A stretch of DNA of 64,000 nt from Doryteuthis pealeii (taxonomy: Eukaryota > Mollusca > Cephalopoda > Myopsida > Loliginidae), in contig CM042141.1 of assembly GCA_023376005.1 (NCBI GenBank), positions 97,878,483-97,942,482 of the forward strand. The letters run 5' to 3'. The position numbers were made by a program, and so were the translations under genes. The notes below the pieces were generated by a model that ran no database searches, was not told the origin of the DNA, and worked only from the letters and a program-made list of their open reading frames with translations. This document shows positions 43,070 to 54,665 of this stretch, piece after piece (position 1 is the stretch's first letter; each line of letters opens with the position of its first letter).

Positions 43070-43380
43070 ATTTTTTTTCAAAGACAAAAATCTTTGGTCT
43101 TATTCATTGGAAAAAAATAATTTTTACCTCAGTAGTTTCTCTAAACATTCTTTTTACGAAGAACAAAAACAAATGTCAATAAAAATATCTTAAAATGTAA
43201 ATTGCTTTTTTTTCAATATCGCTTTTTCGCCAAACCTTTATGGGCACCTTTCATATTTGTTCAGCCTCCCCACCAAAAAATCACCCACGCAAATTGGCAT
43301 CAAAATATTTTATCGTAAATTATTTGTTCAAACACTAAAAAAATAATCTGAAAAAAAATCCTTGTATAGAAGTTGATATA
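43070..43380. other. A/T-rich intergenic sequence
   Basis: Homopolymer-rich; no gene or family recognised. Confidence 0.4.
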
Positions 43381-43384
43381 TTTG

Positions 43385-44140
43385 TGCGTTAAAAGTTATG
43401 TTACACTGAAATGTGCTCGAAAAGTAATGTTACACCGTAGTGTGCATGAAAAGTTATGTTACACTTTGATGAGCTTTAAAAGTTATGTTACACCGTAATG
43501 TGCATGAAAAATTGTTACACTGTAATAAGCATAATAATTACACTTTGATATGCTTGAAAAGTAATGTTACACCGTAGTGTTCAAGAAAAGTATGTTATAT
43601 TTTGGTGAGCTTGAAAAGTTATGTTACACCGTAATGTGTATGAAAAATTGTTCTCTGTAATAAGCATAGAAATTTATGTTAAACTCTAATGCGATTGAAA
43701 AGTCATTTTACATTGTGATGTGCCTAAAAAGCCATGTTACACTGCAATGCAATTAAAAAGTTATATTAATGTACTTGAAAGGTTTGTTATACAATAATAT
43801 GCTTGAAACATTACGTTAAACTGTAATATGCATAAAAAGTTATGTTACACTGTAATGTGCCAGCAAAGTTATGTTACACTTTAATGTGCTTGAAAAGTTA
43901 TGTTACATTGTAATGTGCCAGCAAAGTTATGTTACACTTTAATGTGCTTGAAAAGTTATGTTACACTGTAATATGCCAGCAAAGTTATGTTACACTTTAA
44001 TGTGCTTGTAAAGTTATGTTACATTGTAATGTGCTAGCAAAGTTATGTTACACTTTAATGTGCTTGTAAAGTTATGTTACATTGTTAAAAAGTTATGTTA
44101 CACTTTAATGTGCTTGAAATGTTATGTTACACTATAGCAT
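43385..44140 (+). repeat. Satellite array, ~29-30-bp unit
   Basis: The unit is AAAAGTTATGTTACACT followed by TTAATGTGCTTG or GTAATGTGCCAGC. About 24 units, divergent on the left and homogeneous on the right (43840-44080), where two unit types alternate to give a ~58-bp higher-order repeat. The uneven homogeneity suggests recent local expansion. Confidence 0.9.
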
Positions 44141-44689
44141 TGTAATCTAATACTTTTATGAGAGCTAAAAACTAAATCTTAAAATTTCACCAAAAATTAA
44201 TCAAATTTGTGATTTTAATTAAAATATTGGAACTTATTTAATAACGGACGTTTTTTTACAAAAATTACCATCCGATATTTCGGAAAACAATTATCTTTCA
44301 TGCGATGATGCATCTATTAATTTAAATTTCTTCTGTCCAAAATCGAATGCATTTCTTTCTACAAAACTAATTATGTTTTACTGAGACAAAAAGTCTGAAA
44401 ACTCTACGCACAAAAGAAAAGATTAAATAAATCAAATTAAATGCGTTTTTTTTTTTCATGCAAAATAGTTTTATGCTTTGTTGCAATTTCTACAATGCTT
44501 TCTTCCAAATCAAATCATTCGGACACGACCGTTTGTAAATTCTAGTCATCAGCTTTTGGGTTTGTTAAAAATGAGGATATAGTAATTCTAAGGATTCATA
44601 ACATTCCAACAGACCTGTCTTTTAAACTCAAGAATCTTCAGTTCCCATTTGTTACATAAGGGAATAGGCAGAGCCATTCATTTTTAGCA

Positions 44690-45110
44690 AGTAGTGTAAG
44701 GTAATTTATAATAATGGTAAACAGTAGAAAATCACTGTAAGTTTAAACTCCGATTGGCAAAACCCTTGAATCCAGGTTCAACTATAACAGAGCCTTGTAT
44801 TGGCATTGGAGAATCACGTGATTAAGTAATACTGGGAAAATAGATTACAATTTGAGTTGGGTGCATGTGACCCTTTGGGACAGACGTGTTTTTTTCTCTT
44901 CCTTCCCCGCGCGTGTACGGTTAAAAATGTCTATCTTCTTCCATTGTTCAGATAAGTTTGCTAATTCCATTCAAGTGAAAATCCTGAATCGTTTGACGTA
45001 GCTTCGTGGGGACTCTTTGACTTTCTAAATTCAACAAAAAATTGTCTTTAAGTTCCTTAAAACGAAATTCTATAAATTATTTGAAAAATGAGGGAGGATT
45101 TTCTAAATCT
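44690..45110 (+). repeat. Dispersed repeat shared with 56200-57620
   Basis: TCCATTGTTCAGATAAGTTT, CTAATTCCATTCAAG, GAATCGTTTGACGTAG and ACTCTTTGACTTTCTAAATT match 57450-57600. AGTAGAAAATCACTG ... GAGAATCACGTG resembles 56225-56310. The order is the same, so one ancestral segment was split by insertions in the second copy. Confidence 0.5.
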
Positions 45111-45162
45111 TTTATTCAATTTTTAATATACTTAGAACCATCGGATTCATTTGCATTTTCCC

Positions 45163-45164
<2 letters not shown>

Positions 45165-45208
<44 letters not shown>

Positions 45209-45415
45209 AGGTTATATATAAATATTCAGAATTATCCTGATGATCCATTAGGAAAAACCTAGGTAGATAGTCTCTGACTCATTAGACTTACTTAGACTTA
45301 CCAATTGCCGGTTTAATTTTTCTGTTGTAGGGGCATAATCCAAAAGTCCTCAATATATTAAAAACATAGAGCAGTGGTAATAACAATAATAATAGTAGAG
45401 GTAAAATGAAGGGTC

Positions 45416-45479
<64 letters not shown>

Positions 45480-45568
45480 ATATATATCACTCTTGGTTAC
45501 CGAGTTTCAACGATAATAACTAATTCTATCCAATTTGATTATATCCAATTTGATGTAATGCGCATATA

Positions 45569-45624
<56 letters not shown>

Positions 45625-45625
45625 C
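45165..45625. repeat. (TA)n tracts with a GAAAC-type element end
   Basis: TA tracts at 45165-45202, 45418-45487 and 45570-45622. Between them (about 45488-45515), on minus, GTTGAAACTCGGTAACCAAG then AGTGATATATA has the same plan as the right end of the 25.9-kb ribozyme-like element, but its CTGANGA part is missing. Confidence 0.6.
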
Positions 45626-45754
45626 GGATCTTTGTTAATCCACGAAGCAAATACATTTACTTCTGAGTTAATAATAAATTGATTTAAAAAGTGTTCAATA
45701 AAAACAGCTAAATATACGTTTTCTAAAAGTGAATGTTATAAAATATTCCAACTG

Positions 45755-45782
45755 TAGTTTCTCGCCGTAGCAATTCTTCAGG
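45755..45782 (-). ncRNA. Hammerhead-like core with UACG tetraloop
   Basis: On minus: CTGAAGA (45781-45775), one extra A, 4-bp stem TTGC/GCGA closed by a C(UACG)G loop (45769-45766), GAAAC (45761-45757), then TACAGTTGG. The CTGAAGA end abuts (TA)n at 45786. No upstream stem III strand is available because the tract cuts it off. Confidence 0.45.
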
Positions 45783-45834
<52 letters not shown>

Positions 45835-45837
45835 ATT

Positions 45838-46085
45838 AATATTATGGATTTGGACTATAACTTAAAGTTTCATGGTTATGCAATCATCAATAAATCAAAT
45901 GGTTGAGATTTAATAGTCAAATGGTTGAGATTTTAAAAAAAATGGTTGGGGTTTTAAAAACAGTAGTTTTTTTAGCGTTTATATAAACATGAAGCGTTTT
46001 CACGTGATGGGATGATAAAAGCTAAAATGTTTTTTTTTTAAACTCTTGTTTAACGTTTATGTGACGTGGATCACCAAATCTGACT
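45838..46085 (+). repeat. Dispersed repeat, family X, copy 2
   Basis: Matches 118-365, with a local triplication of AAATGGTTGAGATTT. AGCGTTTATATAAAC and TTCACGTGATG are retained. A (TC)n tract follows at 46090-46124. Confidence 0.65.
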
Positions 46086-46088
46086 CAT

Positions 46089-46136
<48 letters not shown>

Positions 46137-46287
46137 CTCAAACCGTCCATAATCAAAATATTCTAATTTAATGGAAACAGTGTTATCTAAACTTATATTA
46201 TAAGTCCTATCTGCAAAGACAATTTCAAAATACAAGATTGCCACAAATGTATTTCCTGTCTCTTTGAATGTTTGAGATGAGGCTTAA

Positions 46288-46745
46288 TGATTAGTATCAT
46301 CTGCTTTATTCGGACTATTGTCCCCATCTTTATTGTTATCTGTACAACGGCCTTCTTCAGGTATTTCTTGTCGGACTTGGGAATCTTCTTTTCGAACTCG
46401 GGAACTTTCAGGTCGTAGTCGGGAACCTTATTGTCGTATTTGGGAGCCATCACGGAACTTTGAACCTAACCCTTTATTCAGTCCACGGGGGTATCGTGTT
46501 CTCATTCCGCTAACCATAGCTGGTACAGGAGTTGTGTTAATTATTTTTCTATGTTACTGCCGCCGCTCAGGATTGAACCCGGAATCCGGAGATAACTGTC
46601 ACTTAGAACTGTCTTAACCTAACTACCTAATCCACTAGGCCATGTGTCCAATTGGATACCTGAAGAAGGCCGGAGGGCATATCGGCCGAAACATTGTACA
46701 GATAACAATAAAGATGGAGACAATAGTCCAAATAACGCAGATAAT
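46288..46745 (+). mobile_element. Palindromic element, family Z, with SINE-like insert
   Basis: Left arm GATTAGTATCATCTGCTTTA ... TGTACAACG; right arm CATTGTACAGATAACAAT ... GCAGATAATAC. On plus: CTGAAGA (46660-46666), extra A, stem GGCCG/CGGCC, GAAAC (46688-46692). In the left arm the equivalent minus-strand core has lost the loop and GAAAC (CTGAAGAAGGCC is joined directly to GTTGTACAG). A tRNA-like unit lies inside at 46505-46648. Confidence 0.7.
46505..46648 (-). mobile_element. tRNA-like unit inside family Z element
   Basis: On minus: CATGGCCTAGTGGATTAGG (A-box-like, Ser/Leu type) and CCGGGTTCAATCCTGAGCGG (B-box-like). It is antisense to the ribozyme-like core that follows it, unlike the arrangement at 10.5 kb. 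Confidence 0.5.
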
Positions 46746-47099
46746 ACTAGTATTTCCTGTCATTTTGAATTTCTGTAAAATGCTGAAATTTCATAATTAC
46801 AATGTTTCAATTTACTCAAAAATTTTGAAAGAGATTTTACAATTGAATAATAAGTGCTCTCTGCAAAGCTCATTTCTAAATTGAAGATTAATACAAATAT
46901 AATTTCCTATTATCTTGAGATTCTAAAAATAAAGAAATTTACGAATTACAATTTTTCAGATTAATTTTTCATTTTTACAATTATCATATCTGCATCGCCA
47001 ATTTCGAAATTCAATATTCATACAAATATGTTTAATTTCATATTGAGTTTCATAAAACTGTTGAAATTTTATAATAACAATATTTCAACTCAATACAAA

Positions 47100-47245
47100 C
47101 TGTTATTTCAAAAGAAAGAAAGAAAGAAAGAAAGAATGGAAACAGATCTACAGTGAAGAAGAAGAAGAAGAAGAAGAGAAGAAGAAGAAGAAGAAGAAGA
47201 AGAAGAAAGAAGAAGAAGAAGAAGAAGAAGAAGAAGAAGAATCTT
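47100..47245. repeat. (GAAA)n and (GAA)n microsatellite
   Basis: AAAG repeats 47112-47135, then GAA repeats 47155-47240. It abuts the ribozyme-like element to the right. Confidence 0.95.
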
Positions 47246-47299
47246 GAGTTTCATGGAAATTTTAAAATTTCATAATCCCATAATTTTTTTCCAGAATGT

Positions 47300-47405
47300 A
47301 AAAGCATTTGTCTCAATAAATTCTGAGGAAGCCTCAACTAAATACCGAGGCGAAATATCAATTGAATTTAGTTGCTGTGTTGTTATATCCACTTTTTCCT
47401 CTATT
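47300..47405 (+). ncRNA. Hammerhead-like core with GAAATATC end
   Basis: CTGAGGA (47323-47329), extra A, perfect 5-bp stem GCCTC (47331-47335)/GAGGC (47347-47351) with 11-nt loop, GAAA (47352-47355), TATC. The following TTTTTCCTCTATTTTCAA also occurs at about 40334-40350 beside a TA tract, so this is a repeated element. No clear stem I or stem III partner. Confidence 0.45.
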
Positions 47406-47427
47406 TTCAATTACAGATATATCTTTT

Positions 47428-47528
47428 CATTTAATCTCCGACGATTTGGATGATCTCATTTTTAAACAGAGGGTGTTGCAAGATGATAACGGTCTTACAA
47501 TTAAGGAACACGAGTATTGATATATAGA
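47428..47528 (-). mobile_element. Helitron 5' end fragment
   Basis: On minus: TCTATATATCAATACTCGTG at 47528, then AAGACCGTTATCATCTTGCA and ACACCCTCTGTTTAAAAA, matching the 5' end of copy B. No 3' terminus. Confidence 0.65.
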
Positions 47529-47599
47529 AGATTAAAATCGATCTTATATGATCATCAGTTTTGCCATCGTTCATACAAACTCCTTAAATAACAATTTTT

Positions 47600-47755
47600 T
47601 ATATTTGATATCCATTTGAAAATGATATCCATTTGATATCCATTTGATATCCATTTGAAAATGATATCCATTTGATATCCATTTAAATAACAATTTCTTA
47701 TATATCCATTTGATATCCATTTGATACCATTTGATACCATTTGATATTTTGATTC
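47600..47755. repeat. Minisatellite, 11-bp GATATCCATTT unit
   Basis: GATATCCATTT repeats with occasional GAAAAT insertions. Confidence 0.85.
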
Positions 47756-48104
47756 TTTTAAGCTAAGGTATCACGTGGGGCTTATTGACGTAGACAAACC
47801 TTTGCAAATCGAAAGAAAAAACATTTCGATAAACTTGATGATGAATGACCTTTCAAGACATTTTTTTTTACCCCAATCGAGATGATTCCATCTGATTTTA
47901 ATAGAAATCTTAACATCTTTTATTGTTTGATAACATCTGAAATATTTTGTTTATTTGTCTTTCTCAAATCATGGGTCATGTGATCAACATTGGCGCCTCA
48001 ATAATAGTTGATTTTTAACCTTTTTTTTCTAAAAGAATGTTTCCTTAAATAAAAATTCTGGGGTCAAATATATCTCTTTGGTATTACTGAGACACAAACC
48101 CAGG

Positions 48105-48124
48105 CACACACACATACACAAACG

Positions 48125-48220
<96 letters not shown>
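48105..48220. repeat. (CA)n(TA)n(TG)n self-complementary microsatellite
   Basis: CA tract 48127-48169, TA tract to 48185, TG tract to 48217. The CA and TG arms are mutually complementary, forming a ~90-bp potential cruciform. Confidence 0.9.
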
Positions 48221-48424
48221 TTTGTAAAGAAAAGAGAAAATGTTTATTGTCATTTCACTATGAGAGTTTTTCGGGACAGTTTAAACGTTTTTTTTGTAAA
48301 TTGTTCTTTATACCTAAAGTGACATTTGAAGAACAAAATGTTTCTTCTGTCTGTTGAACGAAATTGTTTCTAAAGGTTTTCAACGCTAAAAAAACAACAA
48401 CTTTTTTCCTTCGCTCCTTGTGTG

Positions 48425-48775
48425 TTTTTCACACGAGCGTTACCTGGTGGTCTTTCACTGGAGTCTGATTGACAGTAAGTCTCCTCAGGTTACCTAAGTA
48501 TGCCGTTAAACTGCATCTAGTAGTGAGGTTCCAGTTCTGGAACACTGAGGAGTGTGTAGTACCCTTTCATTACCATTACACCCAGCTTAGTAGTACCTGC
48601 TAGAGTGTCATCTTAAAGTTAAATAGATTAAAAAATTAGTTTTGAATTAAGAATTTGAATACCCAACAAGAATGAATAAAACAAAAATATCGTCGGCATA
48701 AGAGAAACCAAAGGGTCGACATGCCGTAAAACCCATCCAACCAAAAAATCTGTTTCCGGGACTCTTGTAAGTATT
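48425..48775 (+). mobile_element. HP-tail retroposon
   Basis: CCGTTAAACTGCATCTAG, AGTGTGTAGTACCC, TAGTACCTGCTAGAGTGTCA, then hairpin 48694-48726 (CGGCAT/ATGCCG) and CCCATCCAACCAAAAAA. Confidence 0.75.
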
Positions 48776-48779
48776 CTAA

Positions 48780-49040
48780 CTTTTTGGTTGGATTGACAAC
48801 ATGTCAAACCTTGTTGAGTTATTTCATGCCGAAGACCTATATTCATTCTTATTGGGTATTCAATGTTTTTAACTCATCTTTTAATCTTTTTATTCCATAG
48901 ATGGACCCCTAACAGGTGTTACCACCCGGGTCAGTGTGACATGGTTTTAATGGTGATGAAGGGGTACTCCACACTCCAGAATTGAAATATCACCATTAGA
49001 TACAGTTTGACTTCATTCGAAAGACACATATTCTAACTGA
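48780..49040 (-). mobile_element. HP-tail retroposon, inverted relative to its neighbour
   Basis: Tail side GGTTGGATTGACAACATGTC; the hairpin at ~48799-48832 has a partly mutated outer arm; body TAACAGGTGTTACCACCCGG, GGGGTACTCCACACTCC and ATTAGATACAGTTTGAC. It lies tail-to-tail with the copy at 48425-48775, 5 bp apart. Confidence 0.75.
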
Positions 49041-49423
49041 TTTGAACAGTACTCGATGGCCTCAATTCTTCCTCTGATCTCCTCTTTCCCCAGAATTCTT
49101 TTTCAAACCTTTTAGGGGCACCAACAATTGGTATCACCGTCATTTTTATGTTCCACAGCTTTTTTCAGCGCCCCAGAAATATCCGAGTATTGTTTATTTT
49201 TTCGCTTTCTTTCATTTTTAATCTCTGGTCCACTGGAACTGTAAAATCCACAAGATGACAAGTACGTTTCTACTTGTTAATTAATGCTAGTTATGATCTT
49301 CTGACGGGGATTGAGAGATCCGTTTGTATCTGCTATGTTTTTACATAGGGTTGTGACTGAGTTTATCAATAAACAATACTGAATCCGGAAAAGGTTAACA
49401 AATTATTAACTTTTTTGTACAAG

Positions 49424-49424
<1 letters not shown>

Positions 49425-49492
<68 letters not shown>
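49425..49492. repeat. (TA)n microsatellite
   Basis: About 65 bp of pure TA. Confidence 0.95.
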
Positions 49493-49494
<2 letters not shown>

Positions 49495-49649
49495 AAATGC
49501 GCGGTTCCTCAAACATCAATAATGAATACTCTGTTAGCAAGACTAGCTACTACTACTAAGCTGGTCTAATCTGTATCTTTTGTCTTCGTTGGACGAGTCC
49601 AACTTTTGTGTAGGGGAAGTATCCTCCCTTACAACACATACAAATAAAT

Positions 49650-50340
49650 GAGCAACTCTGAATAAAAAAGATTTTTGGAAATAACAAAGGTTTTATTTAA
49701 TGCATGATAGAGAAATGCTTCTAACCGAAACAGTTACTTCAAGGCCCAACTTGTATGTAAGTCCACTCTGTCGGCTGACACAGAAGAATACACCGCCTGT
49801 ACCTCTGCAGTGGGGTAAAATCTGTTGGTCGTGGGTGGCGACCGGTGATGTTTAAGGACGGATTCTTGTTGGCTGAGTAGTTCATGACATGCAGCACTCC
49901 CCGTTGGCTTTTACTAAGGCGAGACGATCGGTCGGAAAGACCCCTCCGATCAATCTGTTGGTCATGTCAAGCCCTAGCACATATATGATTGTCTCAACAC
50001 ATTTGCCCTTATGGCAAACTCCAACCTCGTTTTATCATATATGTTCTAGAAGGCGGTGACTGAGGGTCTTAATGTACTTAGGTAGGACGTTAAACTGCAT
50101 CTAATGGTAAAGTTCCAATTGTGGACATCTGGAGAGTGTAGAATACTCCTCGCAGGTCTACTCTAACCCGGAGTGGCAGTACCTGTTATGTCCCATTTAT
50201 GGGTTAAATTGAAAAAATGAGTTTAAAAAAATGTTTTTTTTAAAATTGAGTTTAAAGAAAAGATTGTGTTTAAAAAAATTGTCTTCGGTATAAAGTAATC
50301 CAAGAAGGGTTGAAATGCCATAAAATCCATCCAACCAATT
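49650..50340 (+). mobile_element. HP-tail retroposon, longest copy
   Basis: About 690 bp. 5' part GGTTTTATTTAATGCATG; middle GTCGGCTGACACAGAAGAAT, GATCGGTCGGAAAGACCCCT and TGTCAAGCCCTAGCACATAT; then AGAAGGCGGTGACTGAGGGT, AACCCGGAGTGGCAGTACCT, TTTATGGGTTAAATTG; tail hairpin ~50286-50319 (inner AATCC/GGGTT with one G.T); tail ATCCATCCAACCAATTA. No ORF; probably non-autonomous. Confidence 0.8.
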
Positions 50341-50884
50341 ATTGTGTGGGAACAAAATATAACATGTCGCCCACTCATTGTGTCATGGCGGACAATGTCC
50401 TTGCAATATGTCTGACCCCTGATGCATCTGTCATGGAAAGTAACTGTGCCCTTCTTATCAAGGGGGGGGGGGGAATCTCTCTCTCTATTTTTTATTGGAT
50501 TATCCCAACAGCATCTCAAAATCCCAGAGAATTTTATGGATCTCCTTTTCATTTTAGAGGTGGTTTTTCTTGCTATTTTTATTTTCTAGATTTTGTTGTT
50601 TTATTGTTTGCCATTGTGTTGACGTTGCATTTTGTTGCAACCAGACAATCATTCATGCTAGCAAATCATCTTCCTCCTTCTTTTCTTGACACATAGAGTC
50701 TGTCCTTGTCACCTTTCGAACGTAAGGTTTTGTGCATGGTCATTAATTCCTTGTCACGAGGTCCATTTTTTAGTTAACCCCTTGTCCATTTTAAGAATGG
50801 TCCAAAATATTTTACAATGGGGACATCCAATTTTTATCTATTTGAAGAGATCTCTGCTACAGATTTTGGTTTTGAGAAGGGTTT

Positions 50885-52645
50885 TACTTTTTTCTGGATG
50901 ATTTGACATGGAATTACCCGCCTTGTTTTAACTTTTATAACGCCATGTATAGTAGGTCATATGTTCCTCTTGTTCTCTTGTGGAATTCTTGTCCAAGGAT
51001 TCCAAAAACGCTACCCGAAAAGTCTTAAATTCAACCAATTTTAAGTTATTGATGATTTCTGATTTTTTTAATAGCAAGATCAATATTCCGATGTGGCACT
51101 GCATCTATGACAAAACATTATTATAATTTCACATATATTGAACATTATTTGTACTAAAATCTCTTCCTGAACTTTGTGCTTAACTCATAGAATCTGATTG
51201 AACTTTTCCAGCGCTCGAACCATGTCTAAAGAATATGACATTCATCGTTCGTTCATTTCTGATTAATTGTTGTCTCAAGATATTAACGTCTTTTCTTAAT
51301 ATTCTGATGTAATAAACTAAACGGTTAACATAATAATTAATCATAATACGCTTTCCTGTTTATTTCAGCAAAGGTTAACTAACGCTGTATACACATACTA
51401 GACAAGGATATTAATTTTTACGTTAACAAGTTAAAATATTATTTAAACAAAAATTTAAAGAATCCTCCTGTGTCCAGATTATAACAGATAATTTCAATTA
51501 AAATAAATTATTAGTATAACGACAACTATTCACACGGTAAATGTGAAGTTTTTGTTTATTTTCCAGAGTAAAAATGAAAAGTATTATGTATTTATTAATA
51601 TATCACACCCAAATGATACCTTGTCTGATACGGTATTCTATCCGGTGATGAGACCCCAATTCTGCAACTCCGATGAGTGTGAAGTTTCCCCTTCATTACC
51701 AATACACCTACATAGAATCGTAAACTTTGTAGGGTCTCTTCTATGGGTCAAATATTTCTGTTTCAAATTGTTTGTATTAGATAGAAATACCTGATACCAT
51801 ATAAAATGTATATTTTTGCTCAGAACCAAAGCTACAAAATTTGGCAAAAATTTGTTAAAATTTTGCACTTCAATTTTTCTAAAATTGTGTCCATGTGTTG
51901 ATTATCTTAAAGTTAGACAATCACCAAATTTCAAAGATTGGCGGAGTTATGTCGTTTCTAAAAACCGACATAAATTTGAGGGTCGCGAAAAATGGCGACT
52001 TTTTGTAATATGTTCTTGTCTCTAAAATAAGTTCTAGAATTTCCCTGCGCCTAAAGATTAGTTTATAAAAGCATTTTGGCCGAAGGAATCCAAAAGTGCT
52101 ATCGAGAATGTCTTAAACTTAACCAATTTTAAGTTATTAATAAAATCTGGTTTTCAAAGTTTTAACTGATATAGCTTCGGTTCTGAGCAAAAATCAAACT
52201 TTTTTATACAAATAATGTTCAATATATGTGAAATAATAATAGAAGAAATCTTCGTGATAGATGCAGTGCCACACCGGGATATTGATCTTGCTGTGAAAAA
52301 AATCAGAAATCATCAATAATTTAAAATTGGTTGACTTAAAGACTGTTTTGATAGCATTTTTAATTCCTTGGACAAAAATGCTTTTATAAACAAATTTTTA
52401 AAAGTAGTGAAGCTCTAGAACTCATTTTACAGACAAAAATAGATTACAAAAAGTCGCCATTTTTCGCCAACACCACAAAGACATGTTAACATAGTCTAGT
52501 CCACACCTGGACAAAATTTCAGAAAATTGAAATTTACTTTTTTCTGGATGATTTGACATGGAATTACCCGCCTTGTTTTAACTTCTTTTAGAATGTCATG
52601 ATCTATGTATAGTAGTCATATGTTCCTCTTGTTCTCTTGTGGCAT
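50885..52645. repeat. Inverted-repeat segment between ~100-bp direct repeats
   Basis: TTTTCTGGATGATTTGACAT ... TGTTCCTCTTGTTCTCTTGT occurs at 50889-50985 and 52538-52642. Between them are long inverted arms: about 51815-52160 against 52290-52540 (AAAAATGGCGACTTTTTGTA, CTAACCAATTTTAAGTTATTA-type). The segment 50990-51150 is also an inverted match of ~52215-52375. It could be a decayed fold-back transposon inside a duplicated segment. Confidence 0.55.
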
Positions 52646-52649
52646 TCCT

Positions 52650-54665
52650 TCCCTTCTTACGGAATTAATATGTGGCATACAAACGAGTAATATATTTCTT
52701 CTCTATAATTTCGAGGCTGGCTCTAAGCTGCAAATAGTTCAATTAATCATAGGTTTGTTTTTATTTTTCTATAAAAAGTTGCTTTCTTGTATTTTTTTTA
52801 TCTTACAATATAATTTCACTGATATAAATAGCTTAAGAATTCATTTTGAAAACTTTATTTAGATAATTGGACTTAGCAGAGTTCTATCTTGATGGATGTC
52901 TTTTAAAAAATACCTAGGGAATTGGAAATTCTGTAAATCAAAAACGGATGCGATAATTGAATTCGTATCAATCGAAATTTGAAACCTTTGAAAATCAGCT
53001 AATCCTTTCAGAACTTTACTTTAAAATATTTTTTTTTGTTTTTTTTTTAAATAAAAAAAACATTTAAAAACATTTTTACCATACGAAATCAGAAAGAGTC
53101 AAGACTGAAACTTTGACTCTTTTAAAATTTTAGAATCCAAATGAAGAGACGTGCAAAGTTGAGCAACTTATATAATAAATAGATGATGCCTAGATGTCCA
53201 GCTTACTGCGTAGACGTGAGCACAGCTGAACAACTTATATAATAAAGTGATGATGTCTAGACATCTAGACGTGTAGACATTGTTTAAACAAATCAGAGCC
53301 AATTTGAAGAAAAAAACACATGATTTTGAAAGTGTTGATTCTACATATATTCAACAACTAGAATACGTCAAACTTATAATCGCGGCAGGCTCAAAGCGGC
53401 AAACAGACCACTTAATCTTAGGTTTGTTTTTATTTTTCTATAAAAAGTATCATTCTTGTTTTTTTAGGGGAGTAATCTAATGATATAATTTCTCTGAAAT
53501 AAATATCTAAAGAATTCACTGTGAAAACTCTATCTATTGATAATGGAGATTCGGTCTCCATTTGTCTATAACAGAACTACATCACTGTTTACGTCACATT
53601 ACCGACAATCGTTAATACATAGAATAAAGAACAACTCTGTCATCAGTTTTAAAATATTTTTACTCTCTTTTTTCAGTAACAAGAGGTTAACTAAAAAGTT
53701 TACAAATAAATAAATACCAACGATTTTGTGTAAAATTTATGTGTAAAATGTTCAAAATAATTATTTGATTATTAATTAATAGATGCGCGCAACATGTTAT
53801 TTGAGGCGACAGAACCAAGTTCCCATTTTAAATTGTTTTATCTTTTGTTTTTTGCTCCTTTAATAAATTTGATGATTTTATTTACTTGGGATACAAACCC
53901 TCTAACATTGAACTTTTAATTCCTCTCCTCGGGCAATATCTTTCAAAAATTAATTTTACACTGCCCTGTGGGCGTATCTATTTTTAATTTTTTTGCAAGT
54001 TTAGATAATTGAAGTTAGCAGTGTTCTATCTATATTTAAGTCTTTTAGCAATATCTAGGGTATTGGAAAGTCTTTAAATCATATCTGAGGAATTACTTAA
54101 AATGGAATTTAATTCCTGCTTCTTTCATCAACCTGTGCGTCAGGAAGTTTAAATTCTCACCGATTACACACACGAAATCCTAGATTAATGTAATTAATCC
54201 GGACTCAAAAGCGGATGTGTTAATTGCATTCGCATCAATCGAAATATGAAACCTTTGAAAATCATGAAATCCTATTCAGAATTTTACATTAAAAAATCTT
54301 TTTTTTTAGTTTTTCAATCATTTTCAATACAAGATTAAAAAGTATCAAGACTGAATTTTGACTCTTCTAAAATTTTAAAATTTTAAAATTTACAGTCAAA
54401 GATGCGAACAGTTGTGCAACTTATATGATACATGGATGATGTCTAGATATCTAGATTACAGTACAGACCTGTGCACAACTGAGCAATTTATATAACAAAA
54501 TGATGAGATCAAAGATGTTTAGATTACTGTACATACGTATGCACAGCTGAGTTAATATAATAACGTGATGATATCTAGATGTCTAGATTTCCGTCTGGAT
54601 GTGTGCCCAGCTACACAACTTATATAATAAAGTTATTTTGAAAGTGCAGATTTTGCATACATACC
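52650..54665. repeat. Segmental duplication with ~64-bp tandem units
   Basis: Shared pieces in both halves: TAGGTTTGTTTTTATTTTTC (52752; 53419), GAAACCTTTGAAAATCA (52980; 54248) and a tandem unit GCTGAGCAACTTATATAATA ... GATGATGTCTAGATGTCTAG at 53150-53280 (~2.5 units) and 54405-54640 (~4 units). No gene seen. Confidence 0.6.

Noticed and set aside
43385..44140. CRISPR-like regularly spaced repeats
   Set aside because: Units are contiguous, without unique spacers of constant size, in an animal-type genome with no cas genes. It is satellite DNA.
45230..45265. CTGATGATCCATTAGGAAAAACC as another hammerhead core
   Set aside because: Stem TCC/GGA is only 3 bp and the GAAA box is not clearly present. 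It is next to a TA tract and may be a decayed copy, but support is too weak to list.
50310..50696. 128-codon plus-strand frame
   Set aside because: It starts inside an HP-tail 3' end, crosses a poly-G run and has no recognised motif.
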